Source: Firmicutes bacterium UBA5774
GTDB taxonomy: Bacteria > Bacillota > Clostridia > Peptostreptococcales > Anaerovoracaceae
Direction of reading: 5' to 3'
DNA length: 34,076 bases
Assembly: GCA_002418625.1 (NCBI GenBank)
Contig: DIEM01000022.1
Coordinates: 1 to 34,076, forward strand
Numbering within the stretch: the first letter of the stretch is position 1; each line of letters begins with the position of its first letter. Positions 7,728 to 15,030 of the stretch are shown piece after piece. Under the pieces are notes generated by a model. The model saw nothing but the letters and a program-made list of their open reading frames with translations, did no database searches and had not been told where the DNA came from. A program made the position numbers and the translations under genes.

Positions 7728-8767
7728 TAATTCGATACTCCTTCCAGCATCTTGCGAAAACTCACATTCCCTATGTCTAATAGTTCAGAGGCTTTGCTCA
7801 TGCTTATTATCTCCTCAGCAAAAAGGGATAGTACAATCTGTACAAGCATGGAGGGATTATTATTAGTCTCAACATACTGGCCTTCCAGCCGCTCCCTATG
7901 CTGATTTATACTAATATACAGCTCTTTCGCTGCGGATTCTGAAATTATATCCAACTGCTTCGCACGGAATACGATGCTTTTAGCGGAAATTCCATATTCC
8001 TTAACGATCGACAGCAGCTCGCCCACAGTTATCTTTTTTCTCTTCTTTCCCAGCTCCTCATACACATTTGCTTTGGGAAACAAAAAGCAGCCGGCAAAGT
8101 AACTCATTGCACGCTCCTCGTCGATATCTTCCGGCACCGATAAAAAGACATGTCCCATTTCATGGGTTATGGTGTGGCGAGTCCGTTCAATATTATTAGT
8201 ATCCGCATAGGCCATATAATGGTGATCATCTATTATGCCAAACTCCGCATCAAAGCCCTTAGGTGCATCTTTAACCGATACAACCAAAATCCCCGCGTTT
8301 TCGAACAAGGCTACCAATGATATCACTGGTCCCAATGGCGATAAGTTTAAACGTTGACGAACAGTATCCGCAGCAGCTTCGATATCCTCCAGCGATTCAA
8401 CATGAATCGGATCGAAATTGATGTTATTTTTCATTCTGGTTTCACAATCCAACTTCAACGCTTCAAGATATTTATTTAACGACCTTCTTATTTCCAATTC
8501 TATATATTCTCGATCCTTCTTGGCGAGATTACTCTTGCACCTATGATATAGAGGCCTCTGAATTTTTTCATTTGGATACTCTTCCAACAATTTACTTGGC
8601 TCAATATTGAATGCATTAGCAAGCTTGATCAAATTATCATAGCTTGGGGACATTTGATTCAGCTCATATTTTTTTATCGCGTTCTTAGACACGCCAATAG
8701 TTTCTGCCAATTTATCCATTGACATATCGTTTTTCCGTCTTAATCGCCTAACATTTTCTCCTATCAT
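7727..8767 (-). CDS. XRE-family regulator fused to an ImmA/IrrE-type metallopeptidase
   Basis: This 346-residue two-domain protein begins with an XRE-type HTH (residues 1-60: GENVRRLRRKNDMSMDKLAE, then TIGVSKNAIKKYE). A linker is followed by a COG2856/ImmA-IrrE zinc protease domain with H202-E203-x-x-H206 (ITHEMGHVFLS) and the downstream glutamate in DEERAMSYFAGCFLFP. Such proteins repress a promoter and can cleave a regulator or partner after a stress signal; they occur in mobile elements and toxin-antitoxin-like pairs. The start has AAGGAGG upstream and a near-consensus promoter whose boxes are flanked by an inverted repeat, which fits autoregulation. The stop overlaps the PIN gene start. 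Whether it is the antitoxin to the PIN protein is inference. Confidence 0.88.
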   Translation of the reverse strand: MIGENVRRLRRKNDMSMDKLAETIGVSKNAIKKYELNQMSPSYDNLIKLANAFNIEPSKLLEEYPNEKIQRPLYHRCKSNLAKKDREYIELEIRRSLNKYLEALKLDCETRMKNNINFDPIHVESLEDIEAAADTVRQRLNLSPLGPVISLVALFENAGILVVSVKDAPKGFDAEFGIIDDHHYMAYADTNNIERTRHTITHEMGHVFLSVPEDIDEERAMSYFAGCFLFPKANVYEELGKKRKKITVGELLSIVKEYGISAKSIVFRAKQLDIISESAAKELYISINQHRERLEGQYVETNNNPSMLVQIVLSLFAEEIISMSKASELLDIGNVSFRKMLEGVSN

Positions 8768-8782
8768 CAGACTCCCCTCCTT

Positions 8783-8820
8783 GGTTTACATTATATGCTT
8801 AATATTATTATTTGTAAACC
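8783..8820 (-). promoter_or_regulatory. Promoter and inverted-repeat operator of the XRE/ImmA-PIN operon
   Basis: On the minus strand, -35 TTTACA (plus 8813-8818) and a perfect -10 TATAAT (plus 8790-8795) are 17 nt apart. The 8-bp arms GGTTTACA (8783-8790) and TGTAAACC (8813-8820) form an inverted repeat: one arm overlaps the -35 box and the other abuts the -10 box. This is a likely operator for the encoded XRE protein. Confidence 0.8.
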
Positions 8821-8896
8821 TTGTCACAAAATTTCATAGACAAATCCAATATCTTTGGACTCTTCGCGATAAGGATGTGCGGAAGCGACGGAGGGC

Positions 8897-8920
8897 GTTC
8901 GAATCCATTCGCAGACACCA
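8897..8920 (+). repeat. Diverged tRNA-Arg 3' end copy
   Basis: These 24 nt match tRNA positions 6902-6925 with three mismatches, keeping GTTCGAATCC and the terminal GACACCA. No full tRNA precedes it. Like the real tRNA, it is followed at once by a strong terminator. It is probably an old integration footprint or a member of a tRNA-linked repeat family. Confidence 0.75.
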
Positions 8921-8960
8921 AGAAAGCCTTGGAACCAATGGGTTCCAAGGCTTTCTTTTT
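8921..8960 (+). terminator. Strong hairpin terminator after the tRNA 3' end copy
   Basis: The 16-bp perfect arms AGAAAGCCTTGGAACC (8921-8936) and GGTTCCAAGGCTTTCT (8941-8956) flank a 4-nt loop and are followed by a T run. Nothing obvious upstream on this strand needs termination, so it may be a relic of a tRNA unit. Confidence 0.85.
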
Positions 8961-9057
8961 GGCAAAGCATTAATTGAACCGTTATGTTTTTTTCGGCATC
9001 GCAAATAGGTTTGCATATGCATACAAAATCAAGCATTCTCGTCCGCAGCCGCAAAAC

Positions 9058-9106
9058 AAGGACGGCAGGCGCGGAACGCGCATGCGAAATCCTCTCGCGG
9101 ACACCA
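9058..9106 (+). repeat. 49-bp direct repeat, right copy (att-like)
   Basis: It is identical to 7078-7126 and ends with the same 19 tRNA-Arg 3' nucleotides (9088-9106). The copies lie 1,980 bp apart and enclose the XRE/ImmA-PIN operon and the diverged tRNA 3' copy. Confidence 0.9.
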
Positions 9107-9243
9107 AATTACATTCTCATCATTTAATACTGAAAACTGCTTAAGCAGATAGAAACTGACATCAACCTTCCAAAACAGCTCTATGATAATTGAAAGCCCA
9201 TTCCAAGAATCAATGCCCCCATCAATCGGCCATTGTTCTGGGT
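9107..9243. other. AT-rich stretch between the right repeat and tetR
   Basis: It contains a minus-strand open frame that could start at a TTG overlapping the tetR stop (9247) and runs leftward into the repeat. It encodes about 48 non-repeat residues (NGLSIIIELFWKVDVSFYLL is typical) before the repeat sequence. It could be a gene end cut off by the repeat; I recognise no family. Confidence 0.25.
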
Positions 9244-9840
9244 TCAATCGGTTAATGCAATACTGTTAATAAAATAATCAATGCCGGCTTGATAATATTC
9301 AATATACCGCTTATCCCTGCGCCCATTAAATAATAATTGTGTAAACATGCCGTCAAGAATAGATGTATAGACCCATACTAAAACATCAATATCAGATTTT
9401 TTGATTTCTTCCTTTTCAATGGCTTCAGAAAACAAATCATACAGTATATCATCGTCAATTTTATATAACGCGTATAATCGATCATGATAGTGTTCAGCCA
9501 AAGCGCCAAGATAGGATTCAGGCAGGACCGCTAAAAAAGGAATATCTACCGTGCTGCAATACAGCTGCCCATATTTGCGCAGCTTATTTATTGGGCCGTC
9601 TTCTTGAGCAAGTGCGGTTCTCACTCTCTGAAGCCACATTTCTTCATACCATTCTTCCATCATTGACACATATATTTCGTCTTTACTTTGGAAATGCCAA
9701 TAGACTCCGCCTTTGCTAACACCAGCCCGCTTCATAATATCATTTATAGATGTGTTCCCATATCCCTTTTCATTGAAACACTCCAGTGCAGCTTCAAGGA
9801 TTTGTCTCCTTTTATTTCCCGGTTTATTTTGATTATCCAT
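9244..9840 (-). CDS. TetR/AcrR-family transcriptional repressor
   Basis: This 198-residue DNA-binding regulator starts with the TetR N-terminal helix-turn-helix (RRQILEAALECFNEKGYGNT, then SINDIMKRAGVSKGGVYWHF, then QSKDEIY). The C-terminal ligand/dimer domain is helical and variable, so the effector cannot be read. The start is the ATG at 9840, preceded by AAGGGGA; the longer frame from a TTG at 9861 would swallow the ribosome site. It is divergent from the carbamoylputrescine amidase operon. A 17-bp palindrome at 9983-9999 lies just past that operon's promoter, so this protein most likely represses the polyamine genes and perhaps itself. The effector may be agmatine, putrescine or a related guanidine; this is inference from position. 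Confidence 0.88.
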   Translation of the reverse strand: MDNQNKPGNKRRQILEAALECFNEKGYGNTSINDIMKRAGVSKGGVYWHFQSKDEIYVSMMEEWYEEMWLQRVRTALAQEDGPINKLRKYGQLYCSTVDIPFLAVLPESYLGALAEHYHDRLYALYKIDDDILYDLFSEAIEKEEIKKSDIDVLVWVYTSILDGMFTQLLFNGRRDKRYIEYYQAGIDYFINSIALTD

Positions 9841-9947
9841 ATAATCAATCCCCTTCAACAATTGTTATGATAGTAATTTAATCATGTCTGAATCTTGATG
9901 TCAATTATTGAGATCGTCTTAAAGTTTATGCATTATTTAGAATTCTC

Positions 9948-9976
9948 TTGCATTTACTATGAATAGATATTATTAT
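9948..9976 (+). promoter_or_regulatory. Promoter of the polyamine operon
   Basis: -35 TTGCAT (9948-9953) and -10 TATTAT (9971-9976) are separated by 17 nt. The expected start of transcription falls at the edge of the palindrome at 9983. Confidence 0.65.
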
Positions 9977-9982
9977 AGTAAC

Positions 9983-9999
9983 AAACCGACGGTCGGTTT
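9983..9999. promoter_or_regulatory. 17-bp palindromic TetR-type operator
   Basis: AAACCGAC (9983-9990), a central G, and GTCGGTTT (9992-9999) form a perfect palindrome of the form usual for TetR-family sites. It covers the predicted +1 region of the polyamine operon, so binding would block transcription. Confidence 0.8.
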
Positions 10000-10033
10000 C
10001 TTGTCTCGCTATCAATTAATTTGGAGGTGAATC

Positions 10034-10912
10034 ATGAAAGGAGTAATTAAAATTGGCATGACTCAACATTCATGCCAGGAAAGCAGAGAGTCCAATCTAT
10101 TGAAGGTTGAAAATCTTATCCGCGAAGCCGCGTTTAGAGGCGCGAAAATTATCTGCACACAAGAATTATTTGGAGGCCAGTATTTCTGCCAGACAATCGA
10201 TTATGAAAAATATGACCTGGCCGAAACGATGAACGGTCCAACCAACACAAAAATTCAATCGCTCGCCAAAGAACTGGATGTCGTCATTGTCAGCTGTTTC
10301 TATGAATATGCCATGGATGGTGTTTACTATAATAGCGCAGTTGTATTTGATGCGGACGGGACAAATCTTGGAGTATATCGAAAGCATCACATTCCCGAAG
10401 GACCTCAATATATTGAAAAGTATTACTTTACGCCTGGCGATTCCGGATACAAGGTTTTTAAATCCAAATACGGCACCTTCGGGGTACTTATTTGCTGGGA
10501 CGAATGGTTTCCAGAGCCTTCCAGAATTCTAGCCCTTAAGGGAGCAGACTTCATCTTCTATCCATCCGCGATCGGATCAGAACCTGATAATCCGGATCTG
10601 GACACCTCGCAGACTTGGGTCGATGCTGTTAAAGCGCATGGCATTCATAATAATTTTTATGTCGCGGCAGTAAACAGAGTGGGCAGAGAGTATGCAACCG
10701 ATGGCAGCGGCTCTATGACGTTTTACGGAAGAAGCTTTGTCAGCAATCCTTGGGGAACGATGATCGCAGAAGGAAGCCGAGACAAAGATGAAGTCATTAT
10801 CGCTGAGCTTGATCTGGATGAGATCAAGAGAGCCAGAGATATTCTGCAGTTTCACCGCGACCGAAGAGTGGATTCATATCAGGAGATCCTTAAGCTGTCA
10901 ATCAGGGAGTAG
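10034..10912 (+). CDS. aguB: N-carbamoylputrescine amidase
   Basis: This 292-residue carbon-nitrogen hydrolase of the nitrilase superfamily is predicted to convert N-carbamoylputrescine to putrescine, CO2 and ammonia. The Glu-Lys-Cys triad is visible in order: E in CTQELFGGQYFCQ (about 45), K in GVYRKHHIPEGP (about 120) and C in LICWDEWFPE (about 157). The AguB-specific context YPSAIGSEPDNP and the C-terminal FHRDRRVDSYQE are also present, and the length is that of AguB. GGAGGTGA precedes the ATG by a good distance. It is the first gene of an operon with an agmatine-deiminase-family enzyme and an APC permease, completing the two-step agmatine-to-putrescine route. Base composition is AT-richer than region 1. 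Confidence 0.93.
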   Translation: MKGVIKIGMTQHSCQESRESNLLKVENLIREAAFRGAKIICTQELFGGQYFCQTIDYEKYDLAETMNGPTNTKIQSLAKELDVVIVSCFYEYAMDGVYYNSAVVFDADGTNLGVYRKHHIPEGPQYIEKYYFTPGDSGYKVFKSKYGTFGVLICWDEWFPEPSRILALKGADFIFYPSAIGSEPDNPDLDTSQTWVDAVKAHGIHNNFYVAAVNRVGREYATDGSGSMTFYGRSFVSNPWGTMIAEGSRDKDEVIIAELDLDEIKRARDILQFHRDRRVDSYQEILKLSIRE

Positions 10913-11001
10913 CGAAAGTTAATCATTGCTCAAAAGAATCATTAAACCAAAGACAAATCAATATATCAACAGTAAAATAATTTGGAGGAGTGAAAATTAT
11001 C

Positions 11002-12102
11002 ATGACAAGAAGAATTAAAAACAGCACACCATTGCGCGATGGGTTTAGAATTCCGGGAGAGTTTGAACCACATATTGGATCGTATATCATATGGCCGGAA
11101 AAAGGGTTTGAATTTAGAAATGGCGGAAAAAATGCACAGAGGGTTTGTGTGAATGTAGCGGAAGCAATAGCGGAATTTGAAGAATGCACAGTGATCTGTT
11201 CCGCTGATGGATATGAAAACTGCAGAGCAAGACTAAATGATAAAGTGCGGGTTGTGGAAATGACAACAAATGCAGCATGGGCCCAGGACAAAGGGGTTTT
11301 TTATGTTGTAAACGATAAAAGTGAAATGAGGGGTGTTCATTTTGGCTTTAATGCATATGGCGGTCTTAATGAAGGATTGTATTTCCCATGGAATTACGAC
11401 CAGCAATTTGGCGAGAAGTTGTTCCAGCTCGATAGATTGGATTTTTATGACGCAAGACACTTTATCCTTGAAGGCGGCGCCACCCAAGTGGATGGAGAAG
11501 GCACGATCATCATATCCGAGCAATGTAATCTGAATCCGAATCGCAATGGCAGCATGTCCAGAGACGAAGTCGAGAGAAACTGTAAAGAATATCTTGGTCT
11601 GGAAAAAGTCATTTGGGTCAAGCGAGGCATGTTATTTGATGAAACCGATGGTCACATCGATGATATCTGTTTCTTTGTCAGTCCCGGAGTGATTGCTCTT
11701 TCATGGGTTGATGACGAAAGCCATCCTCAGTATCCCGTATTCAAGGAAGCATATGATACATTAAGCCAGGCAACAGATGCAAAAGGGAGAAAATTCGAGA
11801 TACATAAGATTCATATTCCAGATATTATTTACATCAGCGAGGAAGAAAATGATACATTTGATATTGTGGCGACAGCTGCTCCTCGTGAAAAAAATCAAGC
11901 ATTAGCCGTAACATATATCAATGGCTATTTTGTGGAAGGCGGATATTTAGTTCCTCAATTCGGCGATCCGATGGATGAAGTGGTAATTAAAAAATATAGC
12001 GAATTAATGCCGCAAAGAAAAGTAATAGGATTGGATACTCGCGAATGGTCGCTGAGTGGTGGAAATATTCACTGCATGACACTGCAGCAGCCAAGGCCAT
12101 AG
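11002..12102 (+). CDS. aguA: Agmatine-deiminase-family protein with altered RD motif
   Basis: This 366-residue guanidino-group-modifying enzyme of the pentein fold is expected to hydrolyse agmatine to N-carbamoylputrescine and ammonia. Recognisable family segments are GEFEPHIGSYIIWPEK, FNAYGGLNEGLYFPW, LEGGATQVDGEGT, DETDGHIDD (catalytic His and Asp) and the C-terminal GGNIHCMTLQQP with the nucleophilic Cys. The usual W-x-R-D-x-G-P motif reads WAQDKGV here: the Asp is kept, but the Arg and Pro are replaced. The start is placed at the ATG at 11002, using GGAGTGA at 10987; a GTG at 10990 sits too close to the ribosome site. It lies between aguB and an APC permease. The gene symbol is by family; the altered motif leaves room for a different substrate. 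Confidence 0.85.
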   Translation: MTRRIKNSTPLRDGFRIPGEFEPHIGSYIIWPEKGFEFRNGGKNAQRVCVNVAEAIAEFEECTVICSADGYENCRARLNDKVRVVEMTTNAAWAQDKGVFYVVNDKSEMRGVHFGFNAYGGLNEGLYFPWNYDQQFGEKLFQLDRLDFYDARHFILEGGATQVDGEGTIIISEQCNLNPNRNGSMSRDEVERNCKEYLGLEKVIWVKRGMLFDETDGHIDDICFFVSPGVIALSWVDDESHPQYPVFKEAYDTLSQATDAKGRKFEIHKIHIPDIIYISEEENDTFDIVATAAPREKNQALAVTYINGYFVEGGYLVPQFGDPMDEVVIKKYSELMPQRKVIGLDTREWSLSGGNIHCMTLQQPRP

Positions 12103-12132
12103 CCTGTTGAATTTGAAATTTGGAGGATAATG

Positions 12133-13584
12133 ATGAATAACATTGAAAGCTTGAATCATAATAACGATTTGAAAAAAGGCTTGAAAAAAATGCATGTGCA
12201 GATGGTTGCATTGGGTGGCGTTATTGGATCCGCTTATTTCTATGGCCTGGGTGGGTTAATGAGCATGACAGGCCCTGCCGCATTTCTTGCATTTGCTTTC
12301 GGCGGAATCCTGGTTTTTTCAACTTTGTACTGTCTTGGAGAATTGCTGGTGGCAATGCCTGTGACGGGCTCCTTTATATCTTACTCAAGAGAATTCATCT
12401 CTGACGGATTTGCCGCTGGTGTCGGCTGGACCTACTGGGTCGCGATCATCGTTTACATCCCTTCGGAGTGCATTGTAACAGGCACCATCATGAATATGTA
12501 TGTCCCGCAATTGTCCGTATTAATGTGGGCCATCATCGCCGCAGTATTTCTGTCCATCATCAATTTAGGCCAGGTCAGCAACCTGGGCAAAATTGAATCT
12601 GTACTGGCTCTGACAAAAGTAATGGCGATCGTAATATTCACAATTCTGGCAATCTTAATATGCCTGGGTGTAATCGGCACGCAAGGAGCTCCCGGAACAG
12701 CGAACCTGCTTCAGGAAGGCGGATTGTTCCCGCTTGGTGTTTTGGCAGTATTCTTGAATATGTCCATTATAGTCATGAATTTTGCCGGGATTGAAATTAT
12801 TGCCCTAACCGCTGGTGAAACCGAAAATCCATCAGCAGTCATGCCATCCGCAGTACGTGCTGGCGCGTTTCGAATATTTTTCTTATTCGTTATACCATCA
12901 TTCTTGATTGCAACGATCTACCCTTGGACTGCTGCCAGCTACGATGAAAGTGCGTTTTCTGCAGCCCTGGCTTATAATGGATTTACCGCTTTATCCCATA
13001 TCTTCAATATGATCATAATAGTTGCCGCCTTTTCTTGCGCAAACTGCAACTTGTACGCAGCTATCCGCGCCATGTATTCCCTGTCGAAAGAAGGCATGGC
13101 GCCAAAACAAATGGGATACGTTACAAATAAAGGCGTTCCCATCATGGCGGCAGGGTTCTCTCTTATACTTGTATGGATCATCATATTTGTTTACACATTC
13201 GATACAAGTGGATTATTCTATGTGTATCTTTTAGCGACATCCGGCGTAGCTACTGTATTTTGTTGGGGTTCCATCTGTATCTCCCAGTTTATATTCAGAA
13301 GACGATTGTACGCAGAAGGTCTTTCTGAGAGGAACTTGAAATTTTACACCCCATTATTTCCTTTACCCAATGTGCTAGGTCTTGCAATATTGGTATTCAC
13401 GTTAATTATTACAGCATATAGCGCAGATTTGAGATTGTCACTTTATATTGGCTTGCCATGCTTTATAATCCCCTATGCAATCTTTGAAACCATCAGTAAG
13501 AGCGGAAAATTCAAAATCAAAAAGGAAATTGACTTTAAAGATGTATTGAAAGAAATAAAGTCAACCCATTATCTAATCAAATAA
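12133..13584 (+). CDS. APC-family amino acid/polyamine permease (AguD-like)
   Basis: This ~483-residue membrane transporter has about twelve hydrophobic helices. The APC signature at the start of helix 1 is HVQMVALGGVIGSAYFYGLG, equivalent to the GxIGSGxF substrate-binding loop, and the helix 6-like segment NFAGIEIIALTAGETENP is the conserved APC motif. As the third gene after aguB and aguA, it is likely to import agmatine or exchange agmatine for putrescine, as AguD does in lactic acid bacteria; this is inference from context. GGAGG at 12122-12126 serves either ATG at 12130 or 12133, and the latter has the better spacing. A long hairpin terminator follows, so the operon ends here. Confidence 0.87.
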   Translation: MNNIESLNHNNDLKKGLKKMHVQMVALGGVIGSAYFYGLGGLMSMTGPAAFLAFAFGGILVFSTLYCLGELLVAMPVTGSFISYSREFISDGFAAGVGWTYWVAIIVYIPSECIVTGTIMNMYVPQLSVLMWAIIAAVFLSIINLGQVSNLGKIESVLALTKVMAIVIFTILAILICLGVIGTQGAPGTANLLQEGGLFPLGVLAVFLNMSIIVMNFAGIEIIALTAGETENPSAVMPSAVRAGAFRIFFLFVIPSFLIATIYPWTAASYDESAFSAALAYNGFTALSHIFNMIIIVAAFSCANCNLYAAIRAMYSLSKEGMAPKQMGYVTNKGVPIMAAGFSLILVWIIIFVYTFDTSGLFYVYLLATSGVATVFCWGSICISQFIFRRRLYAEGLSERNLKFYTPLFPLPNVLGLAILVFTLIITAYSADLRLSLYIGLPCFIIPYAIFETISKSGKFKIKKEIDFKDVLKEIKSTHYLIK

Positions 13585-13604
13585 ATAATCTCTAAATGGA
13601 CGTA

Positions 13605-13650
13605 GAAAGGACATAGTTGCCATATTGTTTTGCAACTATGTCCTTTCCTT
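13605..13650. terminator. Hairpin terminator between convergent operons
   Basis: The 16-bp perfect arms GAAAGGACATAGTTGC (13605-13620) and GCAACTATGTCCTTTC (13632-13647) flank an 11-nt loop, with CTTTAAT following. It can serve the permease and, on the other strand, the amidohydrolase operon. Confidence 0.85.
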
Positions 13651-13679
13651 TAATAAAACAGCCTGGCCGACTTTTTTCC

Positions 13680-15005
13680 TCAGAATGCAAATCTGCCTTC
13701 ATCAACAGTAAGCCTTCCATTCATGATCGTCCACAGAATATTCTCGTGTCGATATAAAACATCGGCATCCGTGGTGGGATCTTTTTTCATGATCAGCAAA
13801 TCCGCCGCTTTACCTGCTTCGACCGTTCCAATTCTATGAGACATGCCGAGGGCCTCCGCAGCCGTCAGTGTAGCCGCCTTGATAGCTTCACGCACCGACA
13901 TCCCGCACCGAATGAGCTCCTTGAACTCTAGAAGGCTGCTTTCTCCATATTCAGTCGCAGGCTCATAAACCGTATCGGAGCCGAGCGCGATTTTGACCCC
14001 TTTTTCTCTTGCAAGGCGAAAGCTGTCTTTTACTTGTTGGGTATATGCTTTCCCCTCCTCCGCAGTTGTCTTGTCATCAATTGTCCGATAAAGAAAGGCG
14101 TCAGGACGAATCAGTTTAACAGCATCCTCTCCAATGGGCGCTACGGCAGTATACCAGTTGACAAGCAGGGCCAGAGTCGGAACCAGTATTATTCCGCGTT
14201 CCGCCATTTTTTCAGCAAGTTCTTCGTCAAGCTCCTCACCGTGCTCGATAGTATCCGCACCTGCTTCGACCGACATTCGAATCGTCTCCCTTGTTTCTGC
14301 ATGCGAGCAGACCATGGTTCCCTTGATCATATGGGCCTCATTACATATGGTTTTCATCTCATCCGGCGTATAATGCGTATCTGTTATGCGGTCTGTCGGC
14401 CAATTGCCACCGCCGCTGGCCCAGAATTTGATTTGGTCCGCACCCTCCCGCAGAATCCTTCTGACCCATTTTCTGCACTCATCATTGCCGTCCGATAAAA
14501 CCGCCCAGAAATGCTGTTCCTTCACATACTCTTCTGTCAATTGATAACTGTCGCAATGACCGCCTGTTCTGGCCAGGCCCGGTCCACAGGCGACAATTCT
14601 AGGACCCGGCAGAATGCCTTCACCAAATATGCGTTTAAGGTAAAGTCCGTTCCAAGAGATATCACGTGCAGAAGTAATGCCCCTTTTTAACATTTTTTGT
14701 GATTCATAAACGGATCTCATCGCGCGAACCATCTTCGGCTCCATCATGATCTCTGTGTCGCCATAATCGCCGCTGCCGCGACCGCCAGCCAAATGGACAT
14801 GTGCGTCGATCAAACCCGGCATCAGGAATAAGCCTTTCAGATCCAGCTCCTGCGCTTCAAGGTCCCGGTGATATTCTGCCATAGGCCCTTTTTCAACGAT
14901 ATTATTGCCTCGGATTTTAACATATTGATTGGCGTCGGGATATCCGCCATATCCGTCTACTACATTTACATTCAAGAGCGCATAGTATTCTTTCAGTTCC
15001 ATCAT
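13680..15005 (-). CDS. Metal-dependent amidohydrolase, paralogue A
   Basis: This 441-residue protein of the amidohydrolase superfamily is closest to the imidazolonepropionase-like/Xaa-Pro dipeptidase (Sgx9260-type) group. Metal-site elements in order are HVH in GLIDAHVHLAGGRG (about 70), a lysine in QIKFWASGGG (about 195), His in VCSHAE (about 238), His in DTIEHGEEL (about 259) and Asp in ALGSDTVYEP (about 345). The C-terminus ends in the typical GTVEAGKAADLLIMKKDP beta-strand pair. The substrate is not readable; N-acyl or cyclic amides and dipeptides are possible. It is the last gene of an operon with a symporter and a close paralogue at 16488-17810, 25 nt after the symporter, with AGGGAG upstream of ATGATG. 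Confidence 0.86.
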   Translation of the reverse strand: MMELKEYYALLNVNVVDGYGGYPDANQYVKIRGNNIVEKGPMAEYHRDLEAQELDLKGLFLMPGLIDAHVHLAGGRGSGDYGDTEIMMEPKMVRAMRSVYESQKMLKRGITSARDISWNGLYLKRIFGEGILPGPRIVACGPGLARTGGHCDSYQLTEEYVKEQHFWAVLSDGNDECRKWVRRILREGADQIKFWASGGGNWPTDRITDTHYTPDEMKTICNEAHMIKGTMVCSHAETRETIRMSVEAGADTIEHGEELDEELAEKMAERGIILVPTLALLVNWYTAVAPIGEDAVKLIRPDAFLYRTIDDKTTAEEGKAYTQQVKDSFRLAREKGVKIALGSDTVYEPATEYGESSLLEFKELIRCGMSVREAIKAATLTAAEALGMSHRIGTVEAGKAADLLIMKKDPTTDADVLYRHENILWTIMNGRLTVDEGRFAF

Positions 15006-15030
15006 TGCTTCTCCCTTAATCTATATAATG

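Noticed and set aside
8781..9054. Open frames running through the diverged tRNA 3' copy and terminator
   Set aside because: They read through a structured non-coding repeat and terminator hairpin, lack ribosome sites and show no family features.
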